Positions 21,713-31,837 of a stretch of DNA of 64,000 nucleotides are shown here, piece by piece; the first letter of the stretch is position 1; each line of letters begins with the position of its first letter. Source of the DNA: Streptomyces tuirus (lineage in GTDB: Bacteria; Actinomycetota; Actinomycetes; Streptomycetales; Streptomycetaceae); assembly GCA_018195615.1 (NCBI GenBank), contig JAGTPG010000002.1, positions 248,001-312,000 of the forward strand. The letters are read 5' to 3'. Made by a program: the position numbers and the translations under genes. The notes under the pieces were generated by a model. The model made no database searches. It had not been told where the DNA came from and saw nothing but the letters and a program-made list of their open reading frames with translations.

Positions 21713-21875
21713 ATGGCCGGGCTGGTGGAGTCACTCCCCGCCGAGCAGCGTCGGCTCGCGGGCCGGGCGCGCCCGGGGACGGAACTGGCGGCCCGCCCGA
21801 TGCTCGCCACGCTGAGTGACCGGCGGGACTTCACGGGCCCCGGCGAGGAGTGGGTGTTCGAGCGGAAGCTGGACG
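21713..21875 (+). pseudogene. ATP-dependent DNA ligase, 5' fragment cut by mobile element
   Basis: ATG 21713 starts MAGLVESLPAEQRRL and runs through PMLATLSDRRDF to WVFERKLDG. The last residues are the adenylation motif K-x-D-G, so the insertion lies within the active-site motif, right at the D-G codons. Read on, the frame enters element sequence and stops within 20 bases (TGA at 21890-21892). The continuation of the gene is at 36773, with matching frame and sequence (DGFRMLAVREGERV). It sits 6 bases after the 3'-phosphoesterase gene, and the two probably formed an operon. Confidence 0.88.
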
Positions 21876-21886
21876 GTTCTCCAGAC
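21876..21886 (+). repeat. Left terminal inverted repeat of outer element
   Basis: GTTCTCCAGAC, the exact complement of 36762-36772. It abuts the ligase codons GAC-GG. A few bases further in, TGTCTCAT (about 21896-21903) also occurs in direct orientation near the right end (about 36741-36748), which may mark recombinase-binding sites. Confidence 0.7.
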
Positions 21887-21995
21887 ACTTGAAGTTGTCT
21901 CATCCGAGTGACATCGCGGAATCTCCCAGCACACCTCCGACCGACACCGAAAGACTGCACGTTGCCAGAGTGGTGACGCATGCCTGTGGGGTCAC

Positions 21996-23405
21996 GTGCA
22001 GCTGTTCTTCACCGACCAGCGGAAGGTCTGGAAGGTCGGCCAGGTCGCTGGATTGAGTCAGGCAGAGCTGTCAGCTCTGTTCGCCCGGCGTCTGGTGCCT
22101 TCGGTACGCCGATCCTGCTGGATGAAGCGATGCGCCCGGTCGAGCCGGTGTCGTCGTGGTTCCGGTCGCTGGCGCTGGAACGCAAAGACGCCAAGACGAT
22201 GCGGTCGTACGCGTACTCCGTGCTGATGCTGCTGCACTTCCTGCTGGCCCGTGGGACGGTTCTGCAGTCGGTCACGGAGACCGACCTTCGGGAGTTTCGT
22301 CTGTGGCGGCAGGACGAAGCAGAGGAGGTCGTCGGTGACGCCGCCTGGGACCGGGACTGGGCCGCCATCGAGTCTCTGTACCGGTATCTGATCCGGATCG
22401 GTGTCGTCACCCGGCAGCCCTGGCGGGCGACACCGCAGCGTGACAACCTCGCCAGCAGAATCCGCCCTGACCTGCGCGTACGGCACATGGAGCTCGACCA
22501 GTACCTCTACCTGAGGGACGTCGGATTCGGAGGACTGACTCCGGAGGCCGGACTGGATGTCTCGTTCCGGGGCTGGCGGCCCCACTGAAACCGCGCCGCC
22601 TGCGAACTGGCGCTGATGACGGGGATGCGGATCCAGGAGTGGTCCACCTTGCTCCTGCCCGAGCTCGGTCTGGTGGATGGCCAGCGGCCGGCGTTCGCGG
22701 ACGTCGAGCTGAAGGCTTGCGCCAAGTTCGGACGGCCGCGCTCGGTCTATGTCGCGCCGGACCCGATGGAGCTGCTCGATCCCTACCTGCTGCTCGAACG
22801 TCCGGAGATCGTGGCGAAGGCCCAACGCTCACTTCGACGGCGGCACCGAGAGCTGTTCGTGATCCAGCGCCTGGAGGCCGACGGCACGAGGGTCCGCGGG
22901 GTACTCGACGGCCTGACAATCACGCGCACGGTCAAGAACATGAAGCCGGGCCTTCGGCGTCTGGCGGTGGTGGAGACCGGTGACGGCCTCGATCCGCTGG
23001 AGGGCCTGGGACCGGATGAAGGCGTGGGCCGGCGACCGGCACGCGCCGGTGCTACCCAGGCGGTGCTGGGTCTACCACGACCTTCGGCACACCTTCGCCT
23101 TGCGACTTTTGATCTTCCTGACGCGCGAGGCCCTGAACGACGCCGAGGACCAGGGACTGCCGATGTCCACGCTGCTGGACCACATGACGGGCAATCCGCT
23201 GCTGGTGGTCCAGCGCCGCCTGGGCCACGCACACCCGTCGACCACCTACCGCTACATCCGCTACCTGAAGGACCCGATGCGGGAGGTCGATGACGCCTTC
23301 CGCGAGTGGACGGCCACCGGCGGCGCCTCCTACACCACGATCGCCAGCAGCCTGATGGACTTGGAGGACGCCGGTCATGCCCCGTCGCGGCCACTACACC
23401 CGTGA
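21996..23405 (+). pseudogene. Outer element recombinase A (tyrosine recombinase), decayed
   Basis: Recombinase features appear in order: an N-terminal SAM-like domain (SVLMLLHFLLARG, then ESLYRYLIRIGVV), box I Arg in MTGMRIQEWSTLLLPEL, box II HDLRHTFALRLL, and the nucleophile region RRLGHAHPSTTYRYIRYL. They are spread over frames. A frame change lies near 22100, an in-frame TGA at 22586-22588 just before box I (between GWRPH and NRAACELALMTG), and a further shift near 22980. The stop codon is not a homopolymer artefact, so the gene is probably truly inactive. An intact form would be about 470 residues. Its end overlaps the start of recombinase B, as in co-translated trios. Confidence 0.8.
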
Positions 23406-25268
23406 TTTCCCCCCTGCTGTTCCTCGCCCTGCGGCACCGGCCCGGGTCGGCGTTCGCGAGGTGTCGACGGTCGATGGTCAGGGCCGCCCTCGGACGGTGA
23501 CGTTCGATCCGGCACGCTTCGTCTGCGCGAAGCTGGCCGGGGAACTCGCTGATGAGTGGGTGGAGTTGGTGGAGGACGCCCGTTACGGTCCGACTTCGGC
23601 GACGCACTACCGGCAGACGATCGAGGCGTTCTGCATGCACGTCGATGCCACCGCCCCCCGACCGCACCTGGCGAGTCTGGCGGGCACCGACCCGGACCTG
23701 CATCACGCGGTGACGGAATGGGTCCGTCTGCTGCCCTCCCGGCACCCGCCTGGCTCGCGAAGTCCGGCCTGGCACGCGGGTCGGCTGAGGACGCTGATCG
23801 GGCGGCGGTCGCTCCACGCCGAGCGTGTGGTCGCTGGGCACTTGCACGGCTGGCTCGAAGGCGCCCTGGGATTGCGTCGAGGGGAGACCACTGAGCTGGA
23901 CGAGTTCTCCCGGGCCGACAGGAAGAAGATCGTTCAGGCCGCCTGGGCCGCCCGATTGGAGGTCGAGAGGCGCGTCGCCCGAGGCTGGGACCTCGCAGCC
24001 CGCGGCCGTGATCCGCGCGAGGGCGGCTGGGCCGAGGAGGCCCACCTCCTGTGGGCGATCGCTCATGATGCCCTGAACTGCACGGAGATCAGCCAGGCCC
24101 TTCCGTCCTGGCGGAACATGCCGCCGAGCCTGCGGCAGCTGGCGCCGGCTGACACCCGCCCGGTCGCCGCGAAGGCCGCTGTCGTCAGGGGGCTGGTGAG
24201 GCAGTTGTTCCTGCACAACTCCGATCTGCAGGCTTACCGGATTTTGCTGATGGCAGCGACTGGCCGGGCCCCGGAGGAAGTGGCAGCGCTCACCGAGCAC
24301 GACATCGAGTTCGGCTCCTCCAGCGTGACGATCGACTTCAGCAAGGGCCGGGCCCGCGCCCGAATGCGCCAGGCGTTCAGCACACTGGCGCCGGCGAGCC
24401 CGGCTCTGCTGCACCCAGCCCGGCCCCGGCTCGACGCCGGGGAGATCTGCCGTCGGCTGCTGGAACTGAACAGGCCGCTGGCCGAAAGGTTCGGCATCTC
24501 GCCTGTCCCGCTGTTCCTGCGGGCGGCAATGTTCTGGCCGCAGGTCACACCCGCCAGGCTCGACCGGACGTCGACTTTCGCCGACTGGCTGCGAGAGCGA
24601 GGGTTGTCAGTCGACGGCCGGCCGGACATCCGGCGCCTGCGCAAGTCCAGCAAGGTCGAGAAGGCCATCACCTTCAAGGGCCGCGTCAGTGACATCGCCG
24701 ACGACCACTCGATCCAGACTTTCCACCGCCACTACGCGCACGGCACGACCTTGAAGGTGATCGCCGGCAGCGTGATCACCGCAGCGCAGACGCGCTGGCT
24801 CGACAAAGCAGTGGCCGGTCCCGTCGTGCTGGGCGAGGGAGCCGAGCAGTCGCTGGGCCAGCCGGGTTCTGCCGCCGCCCTGGGTCTGTCGGAGGAAGAA
24901 GTGGAACAGCTTCGCACCGGGCAGCTCGACATGGGCGTCTCCAGCTGCAGGGACCCCTTCGCTTCTCCCTACGGACGCGCCGGCCAGCTCTGCCCGGTCG
25001 CCCCCACCCGCTGCCTCGAATGCCGCAACGCGTTCGTGCTGCCCTCGAACCTCCCCCAGCTTCTGCTCTTCTCCGACCATCTCGAACGCCTCCAGCTGCG
25101 GCTGTCGCCTCAGCTCTTCCACACGCTCTGGAGACAGAGCCGCGTCAACGTCACCGAAGCGATCAAGGCCCGCACCGACACAGAGATCGCTCACGCCCGC
25201 CGCCAGATCACCGAAGGCAAGGCGGCCCTGCCTCTCCCCTCTCGGCACACGTGGAGTTCGACGCATGA
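23377..25268 (+). CDS. Outer element recombinase B (large tyrosine recombinase)
   Basis: About 630 residues from ATG 23377 after GGAGG. Box I Arg is in LLMAATGRAPEEVAALT, a second Arg in DIRRLRKSSK, and the likely nucleophile Tyr in TFHRHYAHGTTLKVI. The C-terminal part has a cysteine cluster (CRDPFASPYGRAGQLCP, then RCLECRNAF) that could bind zinc. The last nine codons are in the neighbouring frame after a C run one base short (near 25240), ending at TGA 25266-25268, which overlaps the ATG of recombinase C. Apart from that break it is intact, unlike A and C. It resembles TnpB of Tn554-type elements. Confidence 0.8.
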
Positions 25269-26369
25269 CCAGCCGCCTGCCGCTCGCCCTGCCCGTCTCG
25301 GTCTTCCGGGACGACGAGCCCGTCATCCAATCCCACTCGGTCCCGGAAGGCGCCTGTCCGCCGCTGTTCGGCAACACCGGCTGCTGGGACCTGAATGGCA
25401 TCGTCCGCAGGGCACCGAACCTGGCTGCCGCCGGCTTCCGCGTGATCTTCCGCGAGCTGGATGCTCAGTGGAATCTCCTGGCCCGCGAGATGGCCATGAT
25501 CTAGTTCAACCCACGCCACCCAGCCGTACTCGCCCGCGGGCTGCATCTTCCGCCCGACCCGGTGGCACCGCACACGGTCTCCCAGCGCATCGGACACCTG
25601 CGAGCCCTGAACGCCTACGGCGTCTCCGACAGCTTCCCCATGGGTCGGTGACTGGCGCGACGACGACTTCAAGACCTACATCGAGCACCGCTGCCAGCAG
25701 AGCGAAGCGGCCAGCGCCACCGGCCACGTCCACGTGATCAAGACCCTGCACCGTTTCCGGGGAACACTGGCCAGCACTGGGCTGGCACGTGATCCCTGGC
25801 CCGACACCAGCACGAACGCCGTCGTCGACCACCCCACCGTCCCCGAACTGAAAACCCCTGTGATCCGGCCGGAGACATGGTTCCCGCTCGTCCGCGCTGC
25901 ATGGGCGTACATCAACGACTTCGGTCCCGACATCCTGCGCGCACTCGATTACTGGCGCCGTCTTCAGACCGAAGCCCGCCCGCTGTCCACGGCCGACGCG
26001 GACACCCGCTTCACCGCCTGGGTCGCCGACCCCGGCAACGAGGTCCCCGTGCACCAGCTCACGGGGAAATCGACGGTGAACTGGCAGCTGCTGACCTTTC
26101 TTATCGGTTTCGAGTCCCGCAAGATGGCCTTCTTCACCAAGCAGAACCGCGCTGGCCTCGCCCGCCGGGCCACCGCCGAACGGCTCGTTGCCGAGGGCCG
26201 AATTCGCACCAGCCTGATCGACGGGCTGCGCGAGGTGACCAGGCCGGACGACAGCCGCGGCCCCTGGCACGGCACTCTCCAGCCTCGCGAACTCGCGGTT
26301 GAGTGCCTGGCCCTGCGCAATGCCTGCTATGTCTTCGTCGCCGCGCTGTCGATGATGCGTGACGGCGAG
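25265..26369 (+). pseudogene. Outer element recombinase C, N-terminal part (interrupted)
   Basis: ATG 25265 overlaps the end of B. The N-terminal segment (DDEPVIQSHSVPEG, then GNTGCWDLNGIVRRAPN) is cut by an in-frame TAG at 25502-25504 and resumes with FNPRHPAVLARGLHLPPD. A frame change near 25645 leads into the core (WFPLVRAAWAYINDFGPDIL to FVAALSMMRDGE). SMMRDGE is the box I Arg motif; directly after it the homology stops at 26369. The protein continues at 33337 with IREITKDALTEYFGAP. Interruption by the inner element plus a stop codon make it inactive. Confidence 0.8.
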
Positions 26370-26382
26370 AACGGGGCGGAGT

Positions 26383-26395
26383 TGCATCTGATGCA
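26383..26395. repeat. 13-base palindrome near left end of inner element
   Basis: TGCATCTGATGCA is a perfect 5-3-5 palindrome 14 bases inside the inferred left boundary. Short dyads at this position are typical of core-type or arm-type recombinase-binding sites. Confidence 0.45.
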
Positions 26396-26518
26396 GCACT
26401 CCGCAGGGTCCAAGTAAGCGCGAATCGGCAGGTGATGGGCCTCTGCTCCGCCATCTTCTCGCACCGTGCAGGCGATCTACCAGCGGCTCTTGCTCTTCAC
26501 CGAGTCTATCCCAACAAT

Positions 26519-26535
26519 GTTGCACCTAACGCAAC
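26519..26535. promoter_or_regulatory. Inverted repeat upstream of inner recombinase
   Basis: GTTGCACCTAACGCAAC has perfect five-base arms around seven bases and ends one base before the recombinase gene's ribosome-binding site (GGAGG 26536-26540). It could be an operator, for instance for the HTH protein of the same operon, or an mRNA hairpin controlling translation. Confidence 0.4.
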
Positions 26536-26545
26536 GGAGGCTGGA

Positions 26546-27670
26546 GTGGCGAAAGCGGCTGATTTGGCGGGTGCGGCACGCCTGATGCTCGTCGACGGGA
26601 TCTCCTACCTGGACCCCGAACCTGCCGTGTTCGAGGCCATGCTGGAGGGGTGGACCAAGCAGCAGCGGGCCCGCTTCCTGAAGTGGGACGGGACCATCAA
26701 GCCGCGGCTGTCACTGGTCCGCCGGTTCGCCGAGTACTCCAACCAGTACCCGTGGCAGTGGCAGTCGGTCGAGTTCGAGGCGTTCATCGACCATCTGCGG
26801 ACGAAGACACCGACGTTCACGGTGTCGAGCGGCCGGAACTACCAGAACCACCTGCGGCTGTTCTGCGAGTACATCACCGACCCGCGCTACGGCTGGATGT
26901 CCGTCTGCCAGGAGCGCTTCGGCGAGGTGCCGGTCCAGATCCTGCACGAGTGGAACACCGTCACCCACGTCAGTGAGTACGAGGGCGACCCGAGTCGTCG
27001 GCCGCTGACCTACGACGAGATCCAGGACCTGTTCGACGCCGCCGACGGGCGGGTCGAGGAGATCCGAAAGCACGGCCGCAAAGGTGCGTTGACCGCGATG
27101 CGCGACTCCGCCCTGCTCAAGACCTACTACGCCTATGGCATGCGGCGCCGGGAGAACGTCGGCCTCGACCTCGCCGACCTGCGGCGCAACGCGAAGGCTC
27201 CGCAATACAGGCGACATGGAGCGGTGTTCGTGCGCTGGGGCAAGTCCTCCAAGGGCAGCCCGCCCAAGCGCCGCACCATTTTCACTGTCCCTGAGATGGA
27301 CTGGATCGTCGACGACCTCGACCACTACCTGACCGAGGTCCGGCCCCGCTTCAACGTGGGGAAGCACCCTGCGATCTGGGTCACCGAACGCGCCGGGCGG
27401 CTGTCACGCCGGTCGGCGAACGAAGCCTTCGAAGCCGCCAGGCAAGCCGCTGACCTGCCCGAAGAACTCGAATTGCACTGTCTGAGGCATTCCTATATCA
27501 CGCATTTGACCGAATTTGATTGCCCGGAAAGATTCGTTCAGGACCAGGCCGGCCACGGCTATGCCAGCACCACGGCCCTCTATACCGGCGTCTCGGACGA
27601 GTACCGCAACCGGCTGCTGCACAAGAAGTTGGGCCAGCGATTCCCCGGCATCTGGGAGGACCCGAAGTGA
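26546..27670 (+). CDS. Inner element tyrosine recombinase
   Basis: 374 residues from GTG 26546, chosen because GGAGG lies 5 bases upstream; upstream in-frame starts lack a ribosome-binding site. Domains: N-terminal SAM-like core-binding region (about 60-160) and catalytic domain (about 180-370). The catalytic set is complete: box I Arg in YAYGMRRRENVGLDLADL, the Lys region GKSSKGSPPKRRT, HCLRHSYITHL, and AGHGYASTTALYTGVS with the nucleophile Tyr. No stop or frameshift is present, so it is probably active. The stop overlaps the next gene's GTG (GTGA). Confidence 0.88.
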   Translation: MAKAADLAGAARLMLVDGISYLDPEPAVFEAMLEGWTKQQRARFLKWDGTIKPRLSLVRRFAEYSNQYPWQWQSVEFEAFIDHLRTKTPTFTVSSGRNYQNHLRLFCEYITDPRYGWMSVCQERFGEVPVQILHEWNTVTHVSEYEGDPSRRPLTYDEIQDLFDAADGRVEEIRKHGRKGALTAMRDSALLKTYYAYGMRRRENVGLDLADLRRNAKAPQYRRHGAVFVRWGKSSKGSPPKRRTIFTVPEMDWIVDDLDHYLTEVRPRFNVGKHPAIWVTERAGRLSRRSANEAFEAARQAADLPEELELHCLRHSYITHLTEFDCPERFVQDQAGHGYASTTALYTGVSDEYRNRLLHKKLGQRFPGIWEDPK

Positions 27671-27993
27671 TCAAGAAGATGGGCTACCGCTGGAACCTGC
27701 GCAAGCTCATGGCCGACCGGGAGATGTTCCAGACCACCGACCTGGTGCCGCTGCTCGCCGAACGGGGCGTCAACCTCTCGCGCGAGCAGGTCTTCCGCCT
27801 GGTCACGCAGCCGCCGCAGCGGCTGTCAATGGACACCCTCGCGGCTCTGTGCGACATCCTCGGCTGCCAGCCCAACGACCTCATCGAGGTCCAGGTCGTC
27901 AACGAAGAGGTACGCAAGACCGCCGGCGGCGAGACGCCCGGCCCGCTTCCGGCCGTGCGCCGCACCTCGATCCGGCGGCCGGAGGGCCTGTGA
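27667..27993 (+). CDS. Small XRE/Cro-type HTH protein of inner element
   Basis: 108 residues from GTG 27667 (ATG 27679 is an alternative). The HTH occupies about residues 12-75: MADREMFQTTDLVPLLAERG, then LSREQVFRLVTQPPQRLSMD and TLAALCDILGCQPNDLIEV, the common HTH_26 pattern. It is coupled on both sides, to the recombinase and to the zinc-knuckle protein. A likely role is regulation of the transposition operon or help in assembling the recombination complex; neither is shown. Confidence 0.82.
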   Translation: MIKKMGYRWNLRKLMADREMFQTTDLVPLLAERGVNLSREQVFRLVTQPPQRLSMDTLAALCDILGCQPNDLIEVQVVNEEVRKTAGGETPGPLPAVRRTSIRRPEGL

Positions 27994-30334
27994 GCTCATC
28001 CTCTCCGACTGCTCCGTCAACCGTCGCCCGGCTCGCCGCGCAGGCAGCCCGCCTGGATGCCGCGACGGCCGCCGCCGTCGGCCACCTCACCTCGGCTCTG
28101 CCGTCGCTCGTCCGCCAGGACGCCGAGGCCGCGCTGGTGACCGCGGTGCCGATCCCCACCCGCGGGGCGGCTCGCTACCTGGAAGAACTGGCCGGACACT
28201 TCGCCGCCCACCCCGACGCGCTGACGTCAGGCAGCTCACTCTGTCCACCGGTCCTGCTTCGGCTCGTCGAAGCCCTGCACGATGCCGGGCACCCTGTGGT
28301 CCGTCCCGGATGCGCACACTGCGGAAAGATCCGGTCTGACCTGCGGCAACTCCGCCTTGAGGGGCGCCTCTGCGGTTCGTGTGACGCCCGAAGCCGCCAG
28401 CGCGAAACCTGTGCACGGTGCCACCGTGACGGCCAGCGCGTCGTCGCCCGTCGCCCCGAGGGACCGATCTGCAACCGTTGCTACCGCGCCGACCCCACCA
28501 CGTTCGAGGAGTGCGCCGAATGCGGGCAGCTCCGACACCCGGTGGTACGGCGGGACGACGGCCGAGGGCTATGCATCAAGTGCTGGAAACGCCCCATGCA
28601 CACCTGCGTGAGCTGCGGAAAGAACGCAGCCGCCGCCCTCGTTGACGACGACGGCGCACTCTGCCACCTCTGCTACAACCGCCATCGCCGACCACGGCGG
28701 CTCTGCGGTCGGTGCGGACAGCTCAAGCGCATCGCCCGCAACGCGCGCGACGGGCAGCCGGACCTCTGCGACGGCTGCTACCAGGGACCCGACGCGACCT
28801 GCTCGATCTGCAGCCGGGTCCGCCCTGCGCCAGTCGCGACGAACAGGGACAGCCGGTCTGCGCCACCTGCTACCAACGTCATCGCACCGGCGAGCCGTGC
28901 GCACGCTGCGGCCGGACCAAGCCGGTCAACACCCGGTGGCCGATCGGGCCGGTCTGCATGACCTGCTACACCGCTGTGCTCCGCTCACCGGCCGAGTGCC
29001 CTCGCTGCGGCATGGTCCAGCCGCTGATCGCGCGGGATGACGACGGCGCCGAGGTCTGCGGACCGTGTGTCGGGTTCGCCGCCGACTACACCTGCAAGCA
29101 GTGCGGCCGGACGGGCAATCCCCACAGCCGCGGCCGATGCGCTCACTGCGTGCTCGCCGAACGCGTCAACGCCCTGCTGGCCGGACCCGACGGCACGGTC
29201 ACCCCACAGATGGAACCGCTCGCGGCCGCGCTGACGGACGCTCCCTCACCGTTCCCCGCCATCCAGTGGATCAAGGAGAGCCCGAACACCAAGCTCCTCG
29301 CCCGGCTCGCGGCCGACGTCCACGAACTTAGTCACGAACTGCTGGACGAGCTCCCGCCCAGTCGGAACCAGCGTTACGTCCGTCAACTCCTCGTTCACAC
29401 AGGCATCTTGGAGGAACGCCACGAGGACCTCGAACGCATCCCGGGCTGGCTGGAGCACGAACTAGCGGACAAGCCGGCCGCACACGCCAACCTCGCCCGC
29501 CCGTTCCTGCACTGGTTTCTGCTTCGACGAGCACGCCAACGGACCGCCCACCGCCACCATCCCGCCTCCGCCGACCGCGACCTGCGGCGCCGCGTCAGCG
29601 TCGCCCTGGACTTCCTGGCCTGGATGGACCAACGCGACCTGGTCCTCGCCGACCTCGCCCAAGAACACATCGACGACTGGATCGCCGGAGCCACCAGCCA
29701 ACGCCGATACCTGATCCGATACTTCCTGAAGTGGACCACGAGCCGTCGCCTCACCCGCGAACTGACCGTCCCCTCCATCCCGAGGCAGGAGCCCCAAGAC
29801 CTGCTCGACGAGGACGACCGGTGGCCCCTCCTCCAAAGCTGCCTGACCGACGATGCCCTGCCCACGGACGTCCGAGCTGCCGGTGCGATCACCTTGCTGT
29901 TCGGTCCGTCCACTGAACGTCTCTGCCATCTGACGCCCGAGCACCTCAAATTCGACAACAAGCACGCCCACCTCATGCTGGGCCGCCACCCCGTCCTGCT
30001 GCCGCCAAGGCTCGCCGAACTGCTCCGCCAACTTGCCGAACAGCCCCAGCTGCGGCCGCAGCTCTCACGAGTTCAGCCGGGCCCACGGTGGCTCTTCCCG
30101 GGCATGGTCCCGGGCAGGCCGATCTCGACGCACGCCATGACCCAGAAATTGGGCCGGCACGGCATCCCTGTTCGTACCGCTCGCAACGCGGCGCTGGCCG
30201 CCCTCGCTGCTGATCTCCCCAGCCCGATCCTCGCCGACGTGACCGGGATGCACCGCCACACCGCCCTCCGCTGGGTCGCCTACGCCCGACGCGACTGGGC
30301 TGAATACCTCGCTGCTCGGGCGGAAGACCCGTAG
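27990..30334 (+). CDS. Zinc-knuckle-array protein with degenerate recombinase domain
   Basis: About 781 residues from GTG 27990. After a helical N-terminus (1-100) comes an array of about 17 CxxC pairs between roughly residues 110 and 400, alternating CxxCG and CxxCY types (for example CAHCGK, CNRCYR, CAECGQ, CIKCWK, CVSCGK, CHLCYN). The C-terminal 350 residues have an integrase-like fold: a core-binding domain (SVALDFLAWMDQRDLVLADL) and an Arg box (FGPSTERLCHLTPEHL). The HxxR and Tyr positions are not convincing (VRTARNAALAAL, LRWVAYARRDW), so it may be non-catalytic. One frameshift near 28835 (C run one base short). It is coupled to the HTH gene, so probably a DNA-binding partner of the inner recombinase. 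Confidence 0.8.
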
Positions 30335-30480
30335 AGCAGGCCAGCAGAGCCGGGGGGTGAGCCGCAGTGTCACGTACCTAAGGCTGGGGCTCATGAAGCG
30401 GGGCGCAGCCCTCCCCGAGATGCAACCCGAGTTAGGGGGGCGCACGATGAGAAAAGGGCACCTTCCCGGAGGTGATCAGG

Positions 30481-30910
30481 ATGCAACGTGTGCTCATCGC
30501 TGCAGCGGGCCCTGGCTCTTCATCGCACGACACTTCTGCGACCGTCGCAGTGACCAGCCCCAGGCCGCACACACGTTAAACCGTCCAACGACCCTCGTGG
30601 CCCAGGGACCGGACGACGTGTGCAACTACACCGATAGTCGACCGAACCTTCACCTGAGTCATCCAGGTCAGCAGTCCAATAAGCCCAGTGCTACCTAAAT
30701 CAAGCTATAGGCGCCGGCCTGGACGAGGACGGAGACTTCGGGCGGGTCACGCAATCAGCAACAGAAGACTTCCAGCGATGTGCCGACATCGTCGTCGATG
30801 GGCGCATCGGAGCCCAGACTTGGTCGTTCCTTTCCTTCTGGGCCCATGCGCCAGGCGCTCCCTTCTTTGATGGGTCCGGCGCAGTGCGGTGCGGTCCCAA
30901 AGCTAAGTGA
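30481..30910 (+). pseudogene. Secreted peptidoglycan-binding protein, frameshifted
   Basis: ATG 30481 follows a strong GGAGGTGATCAGG ribosome-binding site. The first residues (MQRVLIAAAG) look like the start of a signal peptide but the frame then changes. DDVCNYTDSRPNLHLS and, after another one-base shift near 30680, AQCYLNQAIGAGLDEDGDFG followed by TQSATEDFQ and VDGRIGAQTWSFL form a clear peptidoglycan-binding domain 1 (PF01471-type). Stop TGA 30908-30910. At least two frame changes are needed, so it is either degraded cargo or a victim of sequence errors. It lies 26 bases before the cutinase gene and may be co-transcribed with it. Confidence 0.6.
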
Positions 30911-30935
30911 GCACTCCTATCCAAAGGGGACTCAT

Positions 30936-31750
30936 ATGCTCAGGAAGCTAGCTTTTTGCTTCGGGGCACTAGTTCTCTGTTTTGGCATAGCAGCGCATCA
31001 GGCGACTGCCAGCACCAGACAGCCGATTCCCGAGCATTGCCGAGACCTTTACTTCTTTGGCGGGCACGGTCTAGGCGAGGGTGGAGCGGACGACTGGGGA
31101 GCACAGTCCAAGACGTATACAATAACTACGTAAAGGGCATAAACAACGCCGACCCTGACGTGTCAGTAGACGGCGAAGCGATTGCCTACCCAAGGACAGA
31201 GTTTCCAAAATTCGGGCCTGCCGAATACGTGAAAGAGAGGTTCAAAGGAGAACGGCCAGAGGTGGTTGCCGGGGCTGCTGCACTGAAGAGGCAACTCGCT
31301 AGTAGGATAAGCGATTGCCGAGGTACGGAACACTATGTTCTCGCCGGATTCTCGCAGGGCGCATGGGTGATTCACCAGTACCTGAAGAGCGCACCCAAAG
31401 AAGTTCTGGATAAGATCTCGGGGGTTGCAGTACTCGGCGATCCGCAGTTCAAAAAAACTGGAATCATCCCGAAGCTGCTTCCAAACTACGTAATCAATCC
31501 TTATTTTCCTCCCGGGGTCATGCATCAAAGTTTGTGCCTTTCATATGACCTGCCAGGAGCAGGGCGCGTCGTGAACGACCCAATTTGCCGATTCTCCCTA
31601 GTAGATTTCACGAGAGGAGATGAATCGGATCTAAGGAACTGTGAACTGGCCGCCGAAGGCCTGATCGACACAATCTGGTGCCCACATCTTCGCTACGTTC
31701 AGTCAGGCGGCACAAAGCGCCTCGCCGATTTTCTTGTCAATGCGAGCTGA
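30936..31750 (+). CDS. Secreted cutinase-family hydrolase
   Basis: About 271 residues from ATG 30936 after AAAGGGGA. A signal peptide is clear (MLRKLAFCFGALVLCFGIAA, cleavage near ATAS). The first 60 residues and the rest are in adjacent frames; the break near 31098 is a G run one base short. Cutinase motifs: GFSQGAWVIHQYL with the nucleophile Ser, Asp in VNDPICRFS, and His in WCPHLRYVQSGG. Actinobacterial cutinase-like enzymes act on polyesters or lipids at the cell surface. Base use is less GC-rich than in the neighbours, in line with being cargo of the inner element. Confidence 0.82.
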
Positions 31751-31837
31751 AAACACAATGCCCTCTCGCCGTCTAACGCGGGTAGGCGATGCCTGAGGCT
31801 CCGCGGCTCGACCCGCCAGGCAGGAGCGTGATGGACG

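Noticed and set aside
26432..26545. Longer N-terminus for the inner recombinase (ATG 26432)
   Set aside because: No ribosome-binding site, sequence not protein-like for this family, and it would run across the dyad at 26519-26535; GTG 26546 has a good GGAGG.
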